DNA of 64,000 nt from an uncultured Chitinophagaceae bacterium (GTDB taxonomy: Bacteria; Bacteroidota; Bacteroidia; Chitinophagales; Chitinophagaceae). The stretch covers positions 62,001-126,000 of the forward strand of contig CALJNC010000012.1 of the NCBI GenBank assembly GCA_937981995.1, read 5' to 3'. The translations under genes and the position numbers were made by a program. The stretch's first letter is position 1, and each line of letters starts with the position of its first letter. Below the pieces are notes generated by a model, which was not told the DNA's origin, searched no databases, and saw nothing but the letters and a program-made list of their open reading frames with translations. This document shows positions 37,600 to 46,610 of this stretch, piece by piece.

Positions 37600-37634
37600 A
37601 AAAAGAGACCATCTTGACAGATGGTCTCTTTTTT
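37599..37634. terminator. Bidirectional terminator between engB and a lipoprotein gene
   Basis: AAAAAAGAGACCATCT (37599-37614) pairs perfectly with AGATGGTCTCTTTTTT (37619-37634) around a TGAC loop. It has A-runs and T-runs on both flanks and lies between convergent genes. Confidence 0.92.
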
Positions 37635-37651
37635 ATTTTAGTATGTTTTAA

Positions 37652-38065
37652 TTAAAACAATTTATTAGAATAAGAATTAAAGTCAAACTGTTTACCGTTT
37701 TTAGCTACAAAACCAATTACGTCACGAACAGTTCCCATGTTCTTATAATTTGATTCTACTTTAGTTTGAGGGATACCATATGTATTTGTAAGCATGTTTT
37801 TAAACGTACTTACACTTTGACTCGTATTTAAAAGTGAACTCAAAGAAGAGCGCAATAAAGGTTTTCCTTTGAAGGAAGTAAGTCCCTTGCCTATTACGTT
37901 TTTGCTAATGTTTGAGATTACTGATCGAGCTACTTTTTTTACAAAAGGGTTAGCACTTAATTGAGCTACATTTTTAGCGCTATTGATACTGTGGTACGTA
38001 TTACATGAGCTAAATGCAAGTGTAAAAAGAGCGATAGCCACTAGTAGGAGTGAGTTTTTCATCAT
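37652..38065 (-). CDS. Lipoprotein of unknown function
   Basis: 137 residues with a lipoprotein signal (FSSC, Cys21). The mature part is basic and helical (ANPFVKKVARSVISNISKNVIGKGL). No family recognised. It shares the CNTY start of its mature part with the small lipoprotein just upstream, suggesting a related pair. Confidence 0.6.
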   Translation of the reverse strand: MMKNSLLLVAIALFTLAFSSCNTYHSINSAKNVAQLSANPFVKKVARSVISNISKNVIGKGLTSFKGKPLLRSSLSSLLNTSQSVSTFKNMLTNTYGIPQTKVESNYKNMGTVRDVIGFVAKNGKQFDFNSYSNKLF

Positions 38066-38151
38066 AATTAAAAAATTTAGCTAACGAATATAACAATTTT
38101 TTTAAAGTGCAACTTTGTAATTAACAGGGTATTTATAAAAAGATAATTATA

Positions 38152-38349
38152 TTAATATTTTTTATAATATTTATCTATCACTTTCTCTTTGTCTTTCTTG
38201 GTTTTTTCGCTGTTATAATTATTCCAGTTTTTTTCTTTATCGCTTTTGTAATAGCGCTTTCGTTGCCAATTATAGGTATTGCAACTACTCAAAAATGCTA
38301 CTAATACTAAAATGGATAGGAGTTGGATGCCTTTTTTGCTGCCTTTCAT
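38152..38349 (-). CDS. Small lipoprotein, Lys/Tyr-rich
   Basis: 65 residues: signal to LSSC (Cys23), then a highly charged tail rich in Lys, Tyr and Asn (RKRYYKSDKEKNWNNY). No family recognised. It lies eight bases after the YkuK-like gene on the same strand. The mature part is only about 42 residues. Confidence 0.6.
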   Translation of the reverse strand: MKGSKKGIQLLSILVLVAFLSSCNTYNWQRKRYYKSDKEKNWNNYNSEKTKKDKEKVIDKYYKKY

Positions 38350-38357
38350 ACTAAGCG

Positions 38358-38834
38358 CTAATTTACTATTTTATTGGCACAACTGCTACTTGCAAATGCT
38401 TCAGGTTTGGCTTTAAAAGCAAAACCCATACCTAAGATATAACCCGTGGCTTCGCTCAAGGCAACATTACTTTTAAATTGCGGGTTTGTATTTATATCGG
38501 CATGTACTTCCATTTCCACATTGTACTTATTAAATAGCCCACATAATTTATATGCTATTTCTATACTCTTGGCCACTTCAAGGAGCATACGTTCTTTTAT
38601 AGAAATTTTTCGATCATTTTTTTCATTATGAATATACATAAAACCTCCGCGCCCTTCGCGCAGAAAAACAATGACTGTTGCATATTCTGTTTCAGCACCT
38701 TTTTGTTGAGAATCCGTACCAATACAAACTTTAAGATTATGACCTGCAGCTGATTCTTCAATAATCGCTTTTTCTACTGCGTCATAAATATCAAGCTTTA
38801 TATTGTCTCCATTAAAGTGTCTCCAATTTTTCAT
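38358..38834 (-). CDS. YkuK-family RNase H-like protein (DUF458)
   Basis: 158 residues resembling the COG1978/DUF458 family predicted to have an RNase H fold. The metal-site strand CIGTDSQ (near 37-43), EVHADINTNPQFKSN and GYILGMGFAFKAKPEAFASSSCANKIV are typical; conserved Asp41 and Asp113 could bind metal. Biochemical function is unproven in the family. Probably the first gene of a three-gene run with two lipoproteins. Confidence 0.8.
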   Translation of the reverse strand: MKNWRHFNGDNIKLDIYDAVEKAIIEESAAGHNLKVCIGTDSQQKGAETEYATVIVFLREGRGGFMYIHNEKNDRKISIKERMLLEVAKSIEIAYKLCGLFNKYNVEMEVHADINTNPQFKSNVALSEATGYILGMGFAFKAKPEAFASSSCANKIVN

Positions 38835-38901
38835 GCTGCCCTAAGATAAGGACTTTCTATCATTTTTAAATGAAATGTTTTTGTAAGGACTGTGGAAAAT
38901 A

Positions 38902-39276
38902 TTAGAGCATACCTACTGCACTCATTGCAATTGTACAACAGCTAATAATATTTATCTTTTTGTTTTCTGCCATTTGTATCAGTTCTGGATTTTCGGTTCC
39001 AGGATTAAAAATGATACTAGTTGGATTTAAATTTAATATATACTCGTAGTATTTTTTTTGTCTTTCCGGTTTAAGGAATATGGTAATGGCATCAACCTTA
39101 TTGTTAATTGTAGTTGGAATTTCATTTGAAATATTTAGCTGATCTATTTTACCAGTTTTGTTTCCAATTGCTTTTACATTATATCCTTTTTGTAAAAGAA
39201 CTTTTGCTGCTAAGTAACTTGTGCGACTCGGGTTAGGAGAGGCGCCTAGGACGATTATGGAATTTTGGTTTTTCAT
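38902..39276 (-). CDS. CoA-binding (YccU-like) protein
   Basis: 124 residues with a Rossmann-type CoA-binding fold: IIVLGASPNPSRTSYLAAKVL at the N terminus, VDAITIFLKPERQKKYYEYIL and IIFNPGTENPELIQ. Short single-domain CoA-binding proteins like YccU have no settled role. It is notable for the sigma-54-type promoter 36-52 bp upstream. Confidence 0.85.
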   Translation of the reverse strand: MKNQNSIIVLGASPNPSRTSYLAAKVLLQKGYNVKAIGNKTGKIDQLNISNEIPTTINNKVDAITIFLKPERQKKYYEYILNLNPTSIIFNPGTENPELIQMAENKKINIISCCTIAMSAVGML

Positions 39277-39311
39277 TCTATTCGTATCATTCGTTATACT
39301 AACAATACATA

Positions 39312-39328
39312 GGCAAAAGGCGTGCCAA
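39312..39328 (-). promoter_or_regulatory. Sigma-54-type (-24/-12) promoter for the CoA-binding gene
   Basis: The minus-strand sequence TTGGCACGCCTTTTGCC matches the consensus TTGGCACG-N4-TTGC at every fixed base, with the required 12-base distance between the GG and GC elements. Predicted start near 39301, 24 bases before the ATG at 39276. By chance an 11-base match would be rare in a window this size. Confidence 0.65.
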
Positions 39329-39411
39329 AAAATACTGCATTACAACCTAATACACATGTTATAAAGTGTAATATAATAGTGGGGATATCGTATAATATGA
39401 GTTAAATCATA

Positions 39412-40818
39412 CTAAATACCTAGTCCAATGGTCTGATGCATTTCAGGAATTACGACATCTTGGAAACCTTTTTTACTTAGTTTGCGAGCAAACTCTTTTT
39501 GTACATCATACTCACCATGCACAAGGAATAGCTTACTTACCTGACGCGGATTTTGACAAGAAAGGAATTGACATAAATCATCATAATCAGCATGGGCACT
39601 CATACTACGTATGCTGGCAACTTTTGCTTTTACCTGATACTCATCTCTAAAAATTCTTACTTTTTCCTCTCCACGAGCAAGCCTTGCACCCAAGGAGTTT
39701 GGCTCACAATAACCTACAATCAAAACCATATTTTTTTCATCGCTAATCGCATTTGCAATATGATGTTTTACTCGTCCGGCATCTGCCATTCCACTAGCAG
39801 ATATAATAACCATTGGGTTTTTGCGACTATTAAGTGCTTTGGAATCTTCTACTTTAGTAATAAACTTTAGTCCCTTAAAGCCAAAAGGATCACTATCTCG
39901 CTTTAGTATTTCTTGCACTCGTTTGTTATAACAATCTGGGTGTGCTTTTATTACGGCAGTTGCTCTATTTGATAATGGGCTATCTACAAAATAATCAACA
40001 TCAGGAAGTCGGTTTTCTAACTCCAACATATTTAAGTCATATAAAATTTCTTGCGTACGGCCTACACTAAAAGCGGGTATGATTATTTTACCTCCTTTTT
40101 TAACGCACACTTCTTCAATATGATTTAGTAACTCTTCATTAGCTGGTCTAAAATTGGCATGTAACGAATTACCGTAGGTGCTTTCTAAAATAATATAATC
40201 AGCTTGTGGGAATTTACTTGGAGATTTTAAAATGATATCTCTATATCTACCCACGTCTCCACTAAAAGTAATGCGCACGGGTTTATTGTTTTCCTTGATG
40301 GTAAGATGCACGCAGGCACTGCCTAAAATATGGCCGGCATCTGTAAGCATGAGTTCAATATCCTCATCAATTTTTATTTTTTTGTCATAGGCCAAGGTGC
40401 TAAACATTGGGTACACAATTTCGGCATCCGAGGCGGTATATATAGGTGACAGATAATTAAGACCTTGTTTGGATCTTTTTTTATTTACATAAGAGACATC
40501 AGCTTCCTGTATATAGGCCGAGTCAGATAATAATATTTTGGCTAAATCTGCTGTAGCATGTGTACACCAAATTTTACCACGAAAACCATCTTTAGCCAAC
40601 TTGGGCAATAGACCCGAATGATCAATATGAGCATGCGATAAAATAACATGATCAATTTCTTTGGCATCAAAACCTAACTCACTATTGTATTCTCTTGTTT
40701 TTTCTCGTAAGCCTTGAAATAAACCACAATCTAGGAGTATTTTTTTACCATTGTTAAGGTGGATAATATGTTTTGAACCTGTTACTGTACGGGCAGCCCC
40801 ATGAAAAGAAATCTTCAT
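39412..40818 (-). CDS. Metallo-beta-lactamase/beta-CASP RNA-processing nuclease
   Basis: 468 residues. The metallo-beta-lactamase core has SHAHIDHSGL (metal ligands His62, His64, Asp66, His67), GSACVHL and FSGDVGR; the beta-CASP insert and the C-terminal RNA-metabolising domain (SASGMADAGR, SMSAHADYDDL, VHGE) follow. This is the CPSF73/YSH1-like group of bacterial enzymes, expected to act on RNA as an endo- or exonuclease. Single gene with no operon partner visible. Confidence 0.9.
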   Translation of the reverse strand: MKISFHGAARTVTGSKHIIHLNNGKKILLDCGLFQGLREKTREYNSELGFDAKEIDHVILSHAHIDHSGLLPKLAKDGFRGKIWCTHATADLAKILLSDSAYIQEADVSYVNKKRSKQGLNYLSPIYTASDAEIVYPMFSTLAYDKKIKIDEDIELMLTDAGHILGSACVHLTIKENNKPVRITFSGDVGRYRDIILKSPSKFPQADYIILESTYGNSLHANFRPANEELLNHIEEVCVKKGGKIIIPAFSVGRTQEILYDLNMLELENRLPDVDYFVDSPLSNRATAVIKAHPDCYNKRVQEILKRDSDPFGFKGLKFITKVEDSKALNSRKNPMVIISASGMADAGRVKHHIANAISDEKNMVLIVGYCEPNSLGARLARGEEKVRIFRDEYQVKAKVASIRSMSAHADYDDLCQFLSCQNPRQVSKLFLVHGEYDVQKEFARKLSKKGFQDVVIPEMHQTIGLGI

Positions 40819-40944
40819 ACTTTATCAACGATTAGCTACAAATTTGCGTCTATTCTTATGATAAAACTATTTTCTACCTTTAAAAAGTGATTAAGTGTCC
40901 AATTTATGTATTATTTTCACTTATCAATCACACTAGTTAATTAT

Positions 40945-41976
40945 ATGATGATAAAACGTTATTTAGTATGGATATGCCTGATTATAGTAGTTGGGTTTTC
41001 TGCTTGTGAGAAAATCAATCAAATTGATAATACAGGTGTTGTGCGAACTCCTTATGTAATGTATTTAGGAGGTTTGCTAGGTGATGTTCACAAAACGAAT
41101 GACGATAAATTTTATAGTCCGTTACATTATTTTGATGACGTAGCTGTAAGACAAATAATTACGGCTGATACTAATATACTTTATTTAAAAGGGAATTGTT
41201 ATGTAAGCGATGATAATGGTCGTGCATTCAACGTTTCTAATACAAATGCGCGTCCGTATGAAGACGAGCCCTTGTACCAAAAATACTTTGTACCACATCA
41301 AATGCTTTATGATGAATCTATAAAGAGAGTTTACCTATGTGTAAATGGAGGCCTAGAACAAAGCGATGATTTGGGTAAAACATTTGCTAATTCTGGTTTG
41401 GCAGCCTCGCCAACCTCGGTGGCTGAGTTAGATAACAATAATATATATGCTATACAGGATGATGCTAGTATTTTTGTAAGAACAGGTGGCGTTGGTGGAT
41501 GGACACCAGTGGCACCAGGTGCAAGTACTTTATCAGCTGGTTCAAATTACTTTTTAACTAGTATGGGTAATACCTTAATAGCCACAGATTATGATGGTAC
41601 ATTAGGTTGTGCATTCAGTACAAATGGAGGTGCAGATTGGACAAAGTATGGCGGCGTATCTGCTAATGGTAAAAATATTCTTTTTGTAAATGCTGTTGAG
41701 AATATGGATGGCGGAATGGATTTGTTTATGGGCAGAGACAGTATGGGCTTATTCAAATTAAATCCTGTAAGCGGCTCTTTTGAAGCTAGTAGTACAGGTA
41801 TTCCTTGGTTTGCTAAGGTTCAGTACCTCGAAAGCAAAAAGGTTGTTTATAGAACAGGTGTTGAGCGAATCTTTTATTATTGCGCTACGGATCAAGGACT
41901 TTATAAAAGTGAAGAACAATCAGCTGGTGCAGATTGGATCCTAGATTATCCGGGTAAATACTCGACCTTACAATAA
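40945..41976 (+). CDS. Lipoprotein with BNR/Asp-box repeats
   Basis: 343 residues from the ATG at 40945. Lipoprotein signal ends at FSAC (Cys21). At least three Asp-box-like motifs, SDDNGRAF (about 88), SDDLGKTF (about 140) and STNGGADW (about 225), mark blades of a beta-propeller as in sialidase- or sortilin-type folds. No catalytic residues are assignable, so it is more likely a structural or binding protein on the cell surface. Stands alone before the propeller/BamA-like/nadK group. Confidence 0.7.
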   Translation: MMIKRYLVWICLIIVVGFSACEKINQIDNTGVVRTPYVMYLGGLLGDVHKTNDDKFYSPLHYFDDVAVRQIITADTNILYLKGNCYVSDDNGRAFNVSNTNARPYEDEPLYQKYFVPHQMLYDESIKRVYLCVNGGLEQSDDLGKTFANSGLAASPTSVAELDNNNIYAIQDDASIFVRTGGVGGWTPVAPGASTLSAGSNYFLTSMGNTLIATDYDGTLGCAFSTNGGADWTKYGGVSANGKNILFVNAVENMDGGMDLFMGRDSMGLFKLNPVSGSFEASSTGIPWFAKVQYLESKKVVYRTGVERIFYYCATDQGLYKSEEQSAGADWILDYPGKYSTLQ

Positions 41977-42027
41977 CTTTATGTGTAATCTTTAGGCGGC
42001 TAGCTCGTCAATTGTTATTTTGAACTC

Positions 42028-42828
42028 ATGCGGTTTCTTTTAGTTTATTGCTTATTTTCTTTTACAAGTATAGGCTTGTTTGCAATTGACTATAGTTTTA
42101 CGTTAAAGAAGCAAATTCCTGTAAAAAAAGGATATTTTACAACTGATCCAATAGGAAACCTTTATGTGGTACGTGATAATAATTTTATTGTAAAGTATAA
42201 TAATCAAGGTGATAGCCTTGCAGTATTTAATGATGTAAACTCAGGCGCTGTAACGCTCATTGATGCAACCAATCCGTTGCGTGTTTTGGTTTTTTATTCA
42301 GGCTTTAGCCAAATAAAAATATTAGACAATATGCTCAGCCTAAAAAATGAAATTGATTTATCCAAGATAGGTTTATTTAATGTGCCGGCTATTGCCAATA
42401 GTATGGATGGTAATATTTGGGTGTTTGATCCGTCGGGTAATCTTTTAAAAATCAATGAACAAATAGAAGTACAGTATTCCTATCCTTTAAGAAATATGAT
42501 AGACTTTGCTGTAAGTCCTAGTCATATGGTGGAGCGGGACAGAACACTTTATATGACCGATACCACCGAGGGTATTTTACAGTTTGATCGATTTGGGTTT
42601 TATAGAACGATCTATAGGTTTCATACTAATGAGAGCAATGTATTGAACAATTATATTGTGTATTATAAAAATGGTAAGCTCAACTCATATAACACTAAGT
42701 CTTTGCAATCATCTGAAATAGATTTACCGCATCCTGAAAATATTTTGAACGCACGTATTGAAAAAAATCAGGTGTACGTTTTGCGGTCTGACCAAATTGA
42801 TATTTATACTTTTAAAGAAAGTAAATGA
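42028..42828 (+). CDS. Secreted propeller-like protein of unknown function
   Basis: 266 residues with a signal peptide cut near residue 19. The mature part has repeated beta hairpins of the NHL/SMP-30 kind (YFTTDPIGNLYVVRDNNFIVKY, NSMDGNIWVFDPSGNLLKI, LYMTDTTEGILQFDRFG). Its stop overlaps the start of the BamA-like gene by four bases, so the two probably function together in the envelope. Confidence 0.6.
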   Translation: MRFLLVYCLFSFTSIGLFAIDYSFTLKKQIPVKKGYFTTDPIGNLYVVRDNNFIVKYNNQGDSLAVFNDVNSGAVTLIDATNPLRVLVFYSGFSQIKILDNMLSLKNEIDLSKIGLFNVPAIANSMDGNIWVFDPSGNLLKINEQIEVQYSYPLRNMIDFAVSPSHMVERDRTLYMTDTTEGILQFDRFGFYRTIYRFHTNESNVLNNYIVYYKNGKLNSYNTKSLQSSEIDLPHPENILNARIEKNQVYVLRSDQIDIYTFKESK

Positions 42829-44210
42829 AACTAGTAAGCTCAATTCTTGTAATAATTTTATGGTGTGTTGGGTTTCAAAATGCGAAAGGGCAGGAGGGGA
42901 GTGATGAATTAATTATTAGAAAGATACTTTTTAAAGGAAATAAAACGACGAAGGAATTCGTAATTCGTAGAGAGCTTAATATTAAAGAAGGCCATCGAAT
43001 TAATAATGAGAAGTTGAATGAGGTCGTAGAGTTTAACAGACAGAGAATTCTAAATGCAAAATTATTTATTACAGCAGAAGCTGCCATACTTAATAAAGTC
43101 AATGATAGTATTGATATAGAATACACCCTGAAAGAATTATTTTATTGGAATGCGCATCCTTATGTAACGCTGGCGGATAGAAACTTTAATGTTTGGTGGA
43201 CGCAGTTTAACCGAAAGCTAGATCGTTTAAACATAGGTGCCGATATAAATCGTAAAAATTTTAGAGGGCGTAATGAAGAAATAGGTGTAGAAGTACAGGC
43301 GGGATTTAATAAACATATTTATATGTATTACTCGAACCCGTTTATTGATAAAAGTCTTAAAAGTGGTATCCGTACAAGTCTAGCTTTAAATACCGGGAAG
43401 GAAATACACTCTGGTACAGATAGTAATCGTCAAGTATTTTTTAGAGATGAAAGCGAAAACCCGTACCGATGGTTGCGAGCGGAGTTTGCATACTTATATC
43501 GTCCTAATTATGCAGCTACGCATGAGTTGCGTTTTTCTTTTTATCATTTAGGTCTTTCTGATAGTATGATGCGCGATGTGCCCGAATTTTTAGGAGGGCG
43601 CACTAAAATTAATATACCCGAAATAAGATATCGATATCAATATAATAATACAGATGATAGAAATTACCCCACAAGCGGTTGGGAAATAGATGGATTTGCT
43701 GAGCAAAAAGGATTAGGCTTAGTAAAAGATTTTAATCAATGGCAAGCTTATTTGCACCTTGCAAATTACCAGTCAATTACTAGTAAATTGTCTACGGCTA
43801 TTCACATCAGAGGTAGATTATCAGGTCCTGATGAGCAGCCCTATTTTAATTATAGAGCTATGGGCTTTAAAAATGACTTTGTAAGAGGATTTGAATATTA
43901 TATAATTGATGGAAGTCACTATGGTTTAATGCGGGCAGATTTGCGATATAAATTGTTTAGTTATGATTTAAGACAAAAAATACTTCCTATACTAAGACAA
44001 TTACCAATTGATGTATATGCTAAATCTTATGTTGATGGTGGCTATGTACATTCTAATAATTTTGGAAATAGTTTTTTGAATAATAAAATGCTGTATGGCT
44101 ATGGTTTGGGTTTAGATCTTGTTTTTTCTTATTATTTAAAAGCTAGAATTGAGTATAGTTTTAATAGCTTAAGCGAAAAAGGCCTATTTTTAAATTTAAG
44201 AAACGAATAA
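42825..44210 (+). CDS. BamA/Omp85-like surface antigen with one POTRA domain
   Basis: 461 residues. A signal peptide (to about 22) precedes one POTRA-like domain (about 28-100, IRKILFKGNKTTKEFVIRRE) and a 16-strand-type barrel with the RNYPTSGWEID strand motif and a late FVRGFEYY, the RGF-like sequence of the family. With a single POTRA it is smaller than BamA and may be a TamA/TplA-like or specialised member. Between the propeller-like gene (overlapping) and nadK (seven bases on). Confidence 0.82.
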   Translation: MKLVSSILVIILWCVGFQNAKGQEGSDELIIRKILFKGNKTTKEFVIRRELNIKEGHRINNEKLNEVVEFNRQRILNAKLFITAEAAILNKVNDSIDIEYTLKELFYWNAHPYVTLADRNFNVWWTQFNRKLDRLNIGADINRKNFRGRNEEIGVEVQAGFNKHIYMYYSNPFIDKSLKSGIRTSLALNTGKEIHSGTDSNRQVFFRDESENPYRWLRAEFAYLYRPNYAATHELRFSFYHLGLSDSMMRDVPEFLGGRTKINIPEIRYRYQYNNTDDRNYPTSGWEIDGFAEQKGLGLVKDFNQWQAYLHLANYQSITSKLSTAIHIRGRLSGPDEQPYFNYRAMGFKNDFVRGFEYYIIDGSHYGLMRADLRYKLFSYDLRQKILPILRQLPIDVYAKSYVDGGYVHSNNFGNSFLNNKMLYGYGLGLDLVFSYYLKARIEYSFNSLSEKGLFLNLRNE

Positions 44211-44217
44211 TCAACCT

Positions 44218-45096
44218 ATGCTCATTGCGATTTATAATAGAGTCTTTGACGATGATGACCTTGAAGTATTAAGTCAAATTTTTAAATCTCTTAAGGAGTA
44301 TAAATGTGACTTAATCATTTTTGAAGGAATGGTACCGCATTTAAAATTGCATGATTTATTGCCCAAAACATTTCGAACGTTTTCAAAAGAAGATCCTTTA
44401 ACCAAGGATGTAAGATGCTTATTAAGTTTAGGAGGCGATGGCACAATTTTAGATACGGTAACTTATGTAGGTGATAAAGGGATTCCTATTTTAGGTATTA
44501 ATATGGGTAGATTAGGTTTTTTAGCTGGTACGGGTGTGACTGAGGTAGAGTCAGCCTTGCAGCAACTACAAAGCAATAATTTTATAATAGATAAAAGGAG
44601 TTTGGTTCATCTTGATTCAAGTGATCCACTTTTTGCCGATGCGCCCTATGCGTTAAATGAATTTACATTGCATAGAAAAGATAGCTCGAGCATGATTATT
44701 ATTCATACTTATATCAATGGCGAGTTTTTATGTACTTATTGGGCTGATGGTATTATTGTTTCTACCCCAACAGGATCTACAGGTTATTCTCTAAGTTGTG
44801 GAGGTCCTGTAATTTTCCCGCAGGCTAATAATTTTGTAATAACACCGGTAGCCCCGCATAATTTAAATGTACGACCAGTCGTTGTGCCAGATGATCAAAT
44901 AATCTCTTTTGAAATAGAAGGGAGGGCCAAGCAGTTTTTATGCACCTTGGACGCACGATCGGCTCCTATTAGTACAGATGTATCACTTGCTGTTAAGAAA
45001 GAAAAATTTGATATTAATTTAGTGCGATTAGAAGGTCAAAACTTCCTACAAACACTCCGCAATAAAATGTATTGGGGCATTGATAGAAGGAACTAA
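44218..45096 (+). CDS. nadK: NAD kinase
   Basis: 292 residues. GGDGTIL (72-78) is the catalytic NAD kinase motif; NMGRLGFLAG, NEFTLHR and STPTGSTGYSLSCGGP follow as usual. It phosphorylates NAD to NADP. Last gene of the propeller/BamA-like group; its stop codon directly abuts the convergent purS stop. Confidence 0.96.
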   Translation: MLIAIYNRVFDDDDLEVLSQIFKSLKEYKCDLIIFEGMVPHLKLHDLLPKTFRTFSKEDPLTKDVRCLLSLGGDGTILDTVTYVGDKGIPILGINMGRLGFLAGTGVTEVESALQQLQSNNFIIDKRSLVHLDSSDPLFADAPYALNEFTLHRKDSSSMIIIHTYINGEFLCTYWADGIIVSTPTGSTGYSLSCGGPVIFPQANNFVITPVAPHNLNVRPVVVPDDQIISFEIEGRAKQFLCTLDARSAPISTDVSLAVKKEKFDINLVRLEGQNFLQTLRNKMYWGIDRRN

Positions 45097-45348
45097 TTAA
45101 GCCTCTTTAAGCTCATAGCTATACTCTTCCATTACAGCATTGTGCAATAATTTAGAACAAGCCTCTTCTATTTGCGCTTTTGCAGCAGCTTCGTCTGCAG
45201 CTTCAACCTCCATAGTTATCTCTTTACCTATGCGCACATTGTTAATCCCAGAAAGTCCTATATTATGCAAACTTGCATTTACTGCTTTTCCTTGAGGATC
45301 TAATAAACCTTTAATTGGCATTACTTGTATTGAGGCTTTGAATAACAT
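45097..45348 (-). CDS. purS: Phosphoribosylformylglycinamidine synthase subunit PurS
   Basis: 83 residues with the PurS pattern: VMPIKGLLDPQGKAV, NNVRIGKEI and a closing helix. PurS bridges the separate PurL and PurQ subunits in purine synthesis, so this genome should encode the three-part enzyme rather than the long one-chain PurL. No purL or purQ is adjacent. Divergent from the amidohydrolase. Confidence 0.92.
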   Translation of the reverse strand: MLFKASIQVMPIKGLLDPQGKAVNASLHNIGLSGINNVRIGKEITMEVEAADEAAAKAQIEEACSKLLHNAVMEEYSYELKEA

Positions 45349-45354
45349 CTATCG

Positions 45355-45362
45355 TAGTTTTG
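45355..45362 (+). promoter_or_regulatory. -7 box TAGTTTTG for the amidohydrolase
   Basis: Full TAnnTTTG match. It supports the ATG at 45390 over the upstream TTG at 45360, which would lie inside the box. Confidence 0.45.
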
Positions 45363-45389
45363 AAGAGCGAAAATAACTATTTTCTTTTT

Positions 45390-46544
45390 ATGCAATGGCT
45401 TACAGCAGATATTGTTTTTGACGGATATAAATTTCATAGCAATTTGTACTTACAAGTTGATGCTAGTGGTGAAATTGTACAACTAAAGGATAGTACACCC
45501 AATGAGGCTTATAAAAAGCATAACGGCCTTCTCATGCCGGGTATGATTAATGCTCATTGTCACTTAGAGCTAAGCCATACCAAAGGCTTGATTGAAGAAA
45601 AAACCGGTTTGAGTACCTTCTTACAAAACGTAAGCAAAAAAATGCTGCAAAAGGTTGAAGACACGCTTATCCAAAAAGCCCAGCAAGTGGCAGATGCTCA
45701 AATGTGTAAGAATGGAATTGTTGCCGTAGGAGATATTTGCAATACAACCAAAAGTATAGAGGTCAAGCAAGCAAGTAAAATCAAGTATTTCAATTTTATT
45801 GAGTGCATAGCTATACGCGAAACAGATAGTGTAAAGCGCTTTGCTGATTATAAAAAAGTGTTTGATGAGTTTAGAAAAGCAGCGCTGCCTGCATCCCTAG
45901 TATTGCATACGCCTTATACTTGTAATGAAGGAATGTATAAGCTAGTCAATGAGCATTCTAATTTTATAAGTATTCACAATCAAGAAAGTGAAGCTGAGAA
46001 TTTATTGTTTGAAAGAAAGGAAGGCAGTTTTGATGCATTTTATGAGTATTTTGGTTTAGATAAGAACGAAATAATCCAAAAAAAAAGCTGTAAATCAAGT
46101 TTTGAGAATTCAAAACGTTTATTAAGTGCGGGGTCAAAAAAACTATTTGTTCATAATACGTTTACGCGCAAAGATGATTTTACTTTTATTGATAAAAACG
46201 ATTGGTTTTGTTTTTGCCCTAAAGCCAATTTATACATAGAAGATCAACTACCAGATATTTTACTCTTCACTCATATCCAGGAGCGTTTGGTTTTAGGTAC
46301 TGATAGTCTTGCATCTAACGATAGCTTAAATATTTTGGCCGAAGCAAAATCTATACAAGATAATTTTCCAGATATTCCTTTGAATAAAATATTACAATGG
46401 GCCACGAGTAATGGAGCTAAACTTTTTGGCCTAGAGGATACCTTAGGAAGTTTTGAAGTTGGCAAATCACCCAGCTTTGTAGTTGTTGAGGATTTTGATT
46501 TGAAGAACGAGCGCTTGTTGGGTACCGATGTTTTGGTGGTATAA
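45390..46544 (+). CDS. Amidohydrolase-superfamily deaminase-like enzyme
   Basis: 384 residues from the ATG at 45390. The metal-binding NAHCHLELSH (with MPGMI before it), a mid-chain HNQESEAE, the HNTF histidine and LGTDSLASNDSLNI with the catalytic Asp identify the ATZ/TRZ branch of the amidohydrolases (COG0402). Members deaminate substrates such as S-adenosylhomocysteine, guanine or aminofutalosine. The specific substrate cannot be told here. Monocistronic. Confidence 0.82.
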   Translation: MQWLTADIVFDGYKFHSNLYLQVDASGEIVQLKDSTPNEAYKKHNGLLMPGMINAHCHLELSHTKGLIEEKTGLSTFLQNVSKKMLQKVEDTLIQKAQQVADAQMCKNGIVAVGDICNTTKSIEVKQASKIKYFNFIECIAIRETDSVKRFADYKKVFDEFRKAALPASLVLHTPYTCNEGMYKLVNEHSNFISIHNQESEAENLLFERKEGSFDAFYEYFGLDKNEIIQKKSCKSSFENSKRLLSAGSKKLFVHNTFTRKDDFTFIDKNDWFCFCPKANLYIEDQLPDILLFTHIQERLVLGTDSLASNDSLNILAEAKSIQDNFPDIPLNKILQWATSNGAKLFGLEDTLGSFEVGKSPSFVVVEDFDLKNERLLGTDVLVV

Positions 46545-46567
46545 ATACAAATTATCTTAAATAAAAT

Positions 46568-46590
46568 GCCTTCTCTATAAAAGAGAAGGC
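46568..46590. terminator. Hairpin between amidohydrolase and the cationic protein gene
   Basis: GCCTTCTCT (46568-46576) pairs with AGAGAAGGC (46582-46590) around a five-base loop, between convergent genes. T-rich flanks are weak; on the minus strand ATTTTATTT follows. Confidence 0.55.
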
Positions 46591-46610
46591 TATAGAAAAT
46601 TTAGTGTCGA

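Noticed and set aside
37652-38349. Two neighbouring lipoproteins as a toxin-immunity or antitoxin pair
   Set aside because: Both have lipoprotein signals, and similarity is limited to the CNTY start of the mature parts. No toxin-like feature is visible.
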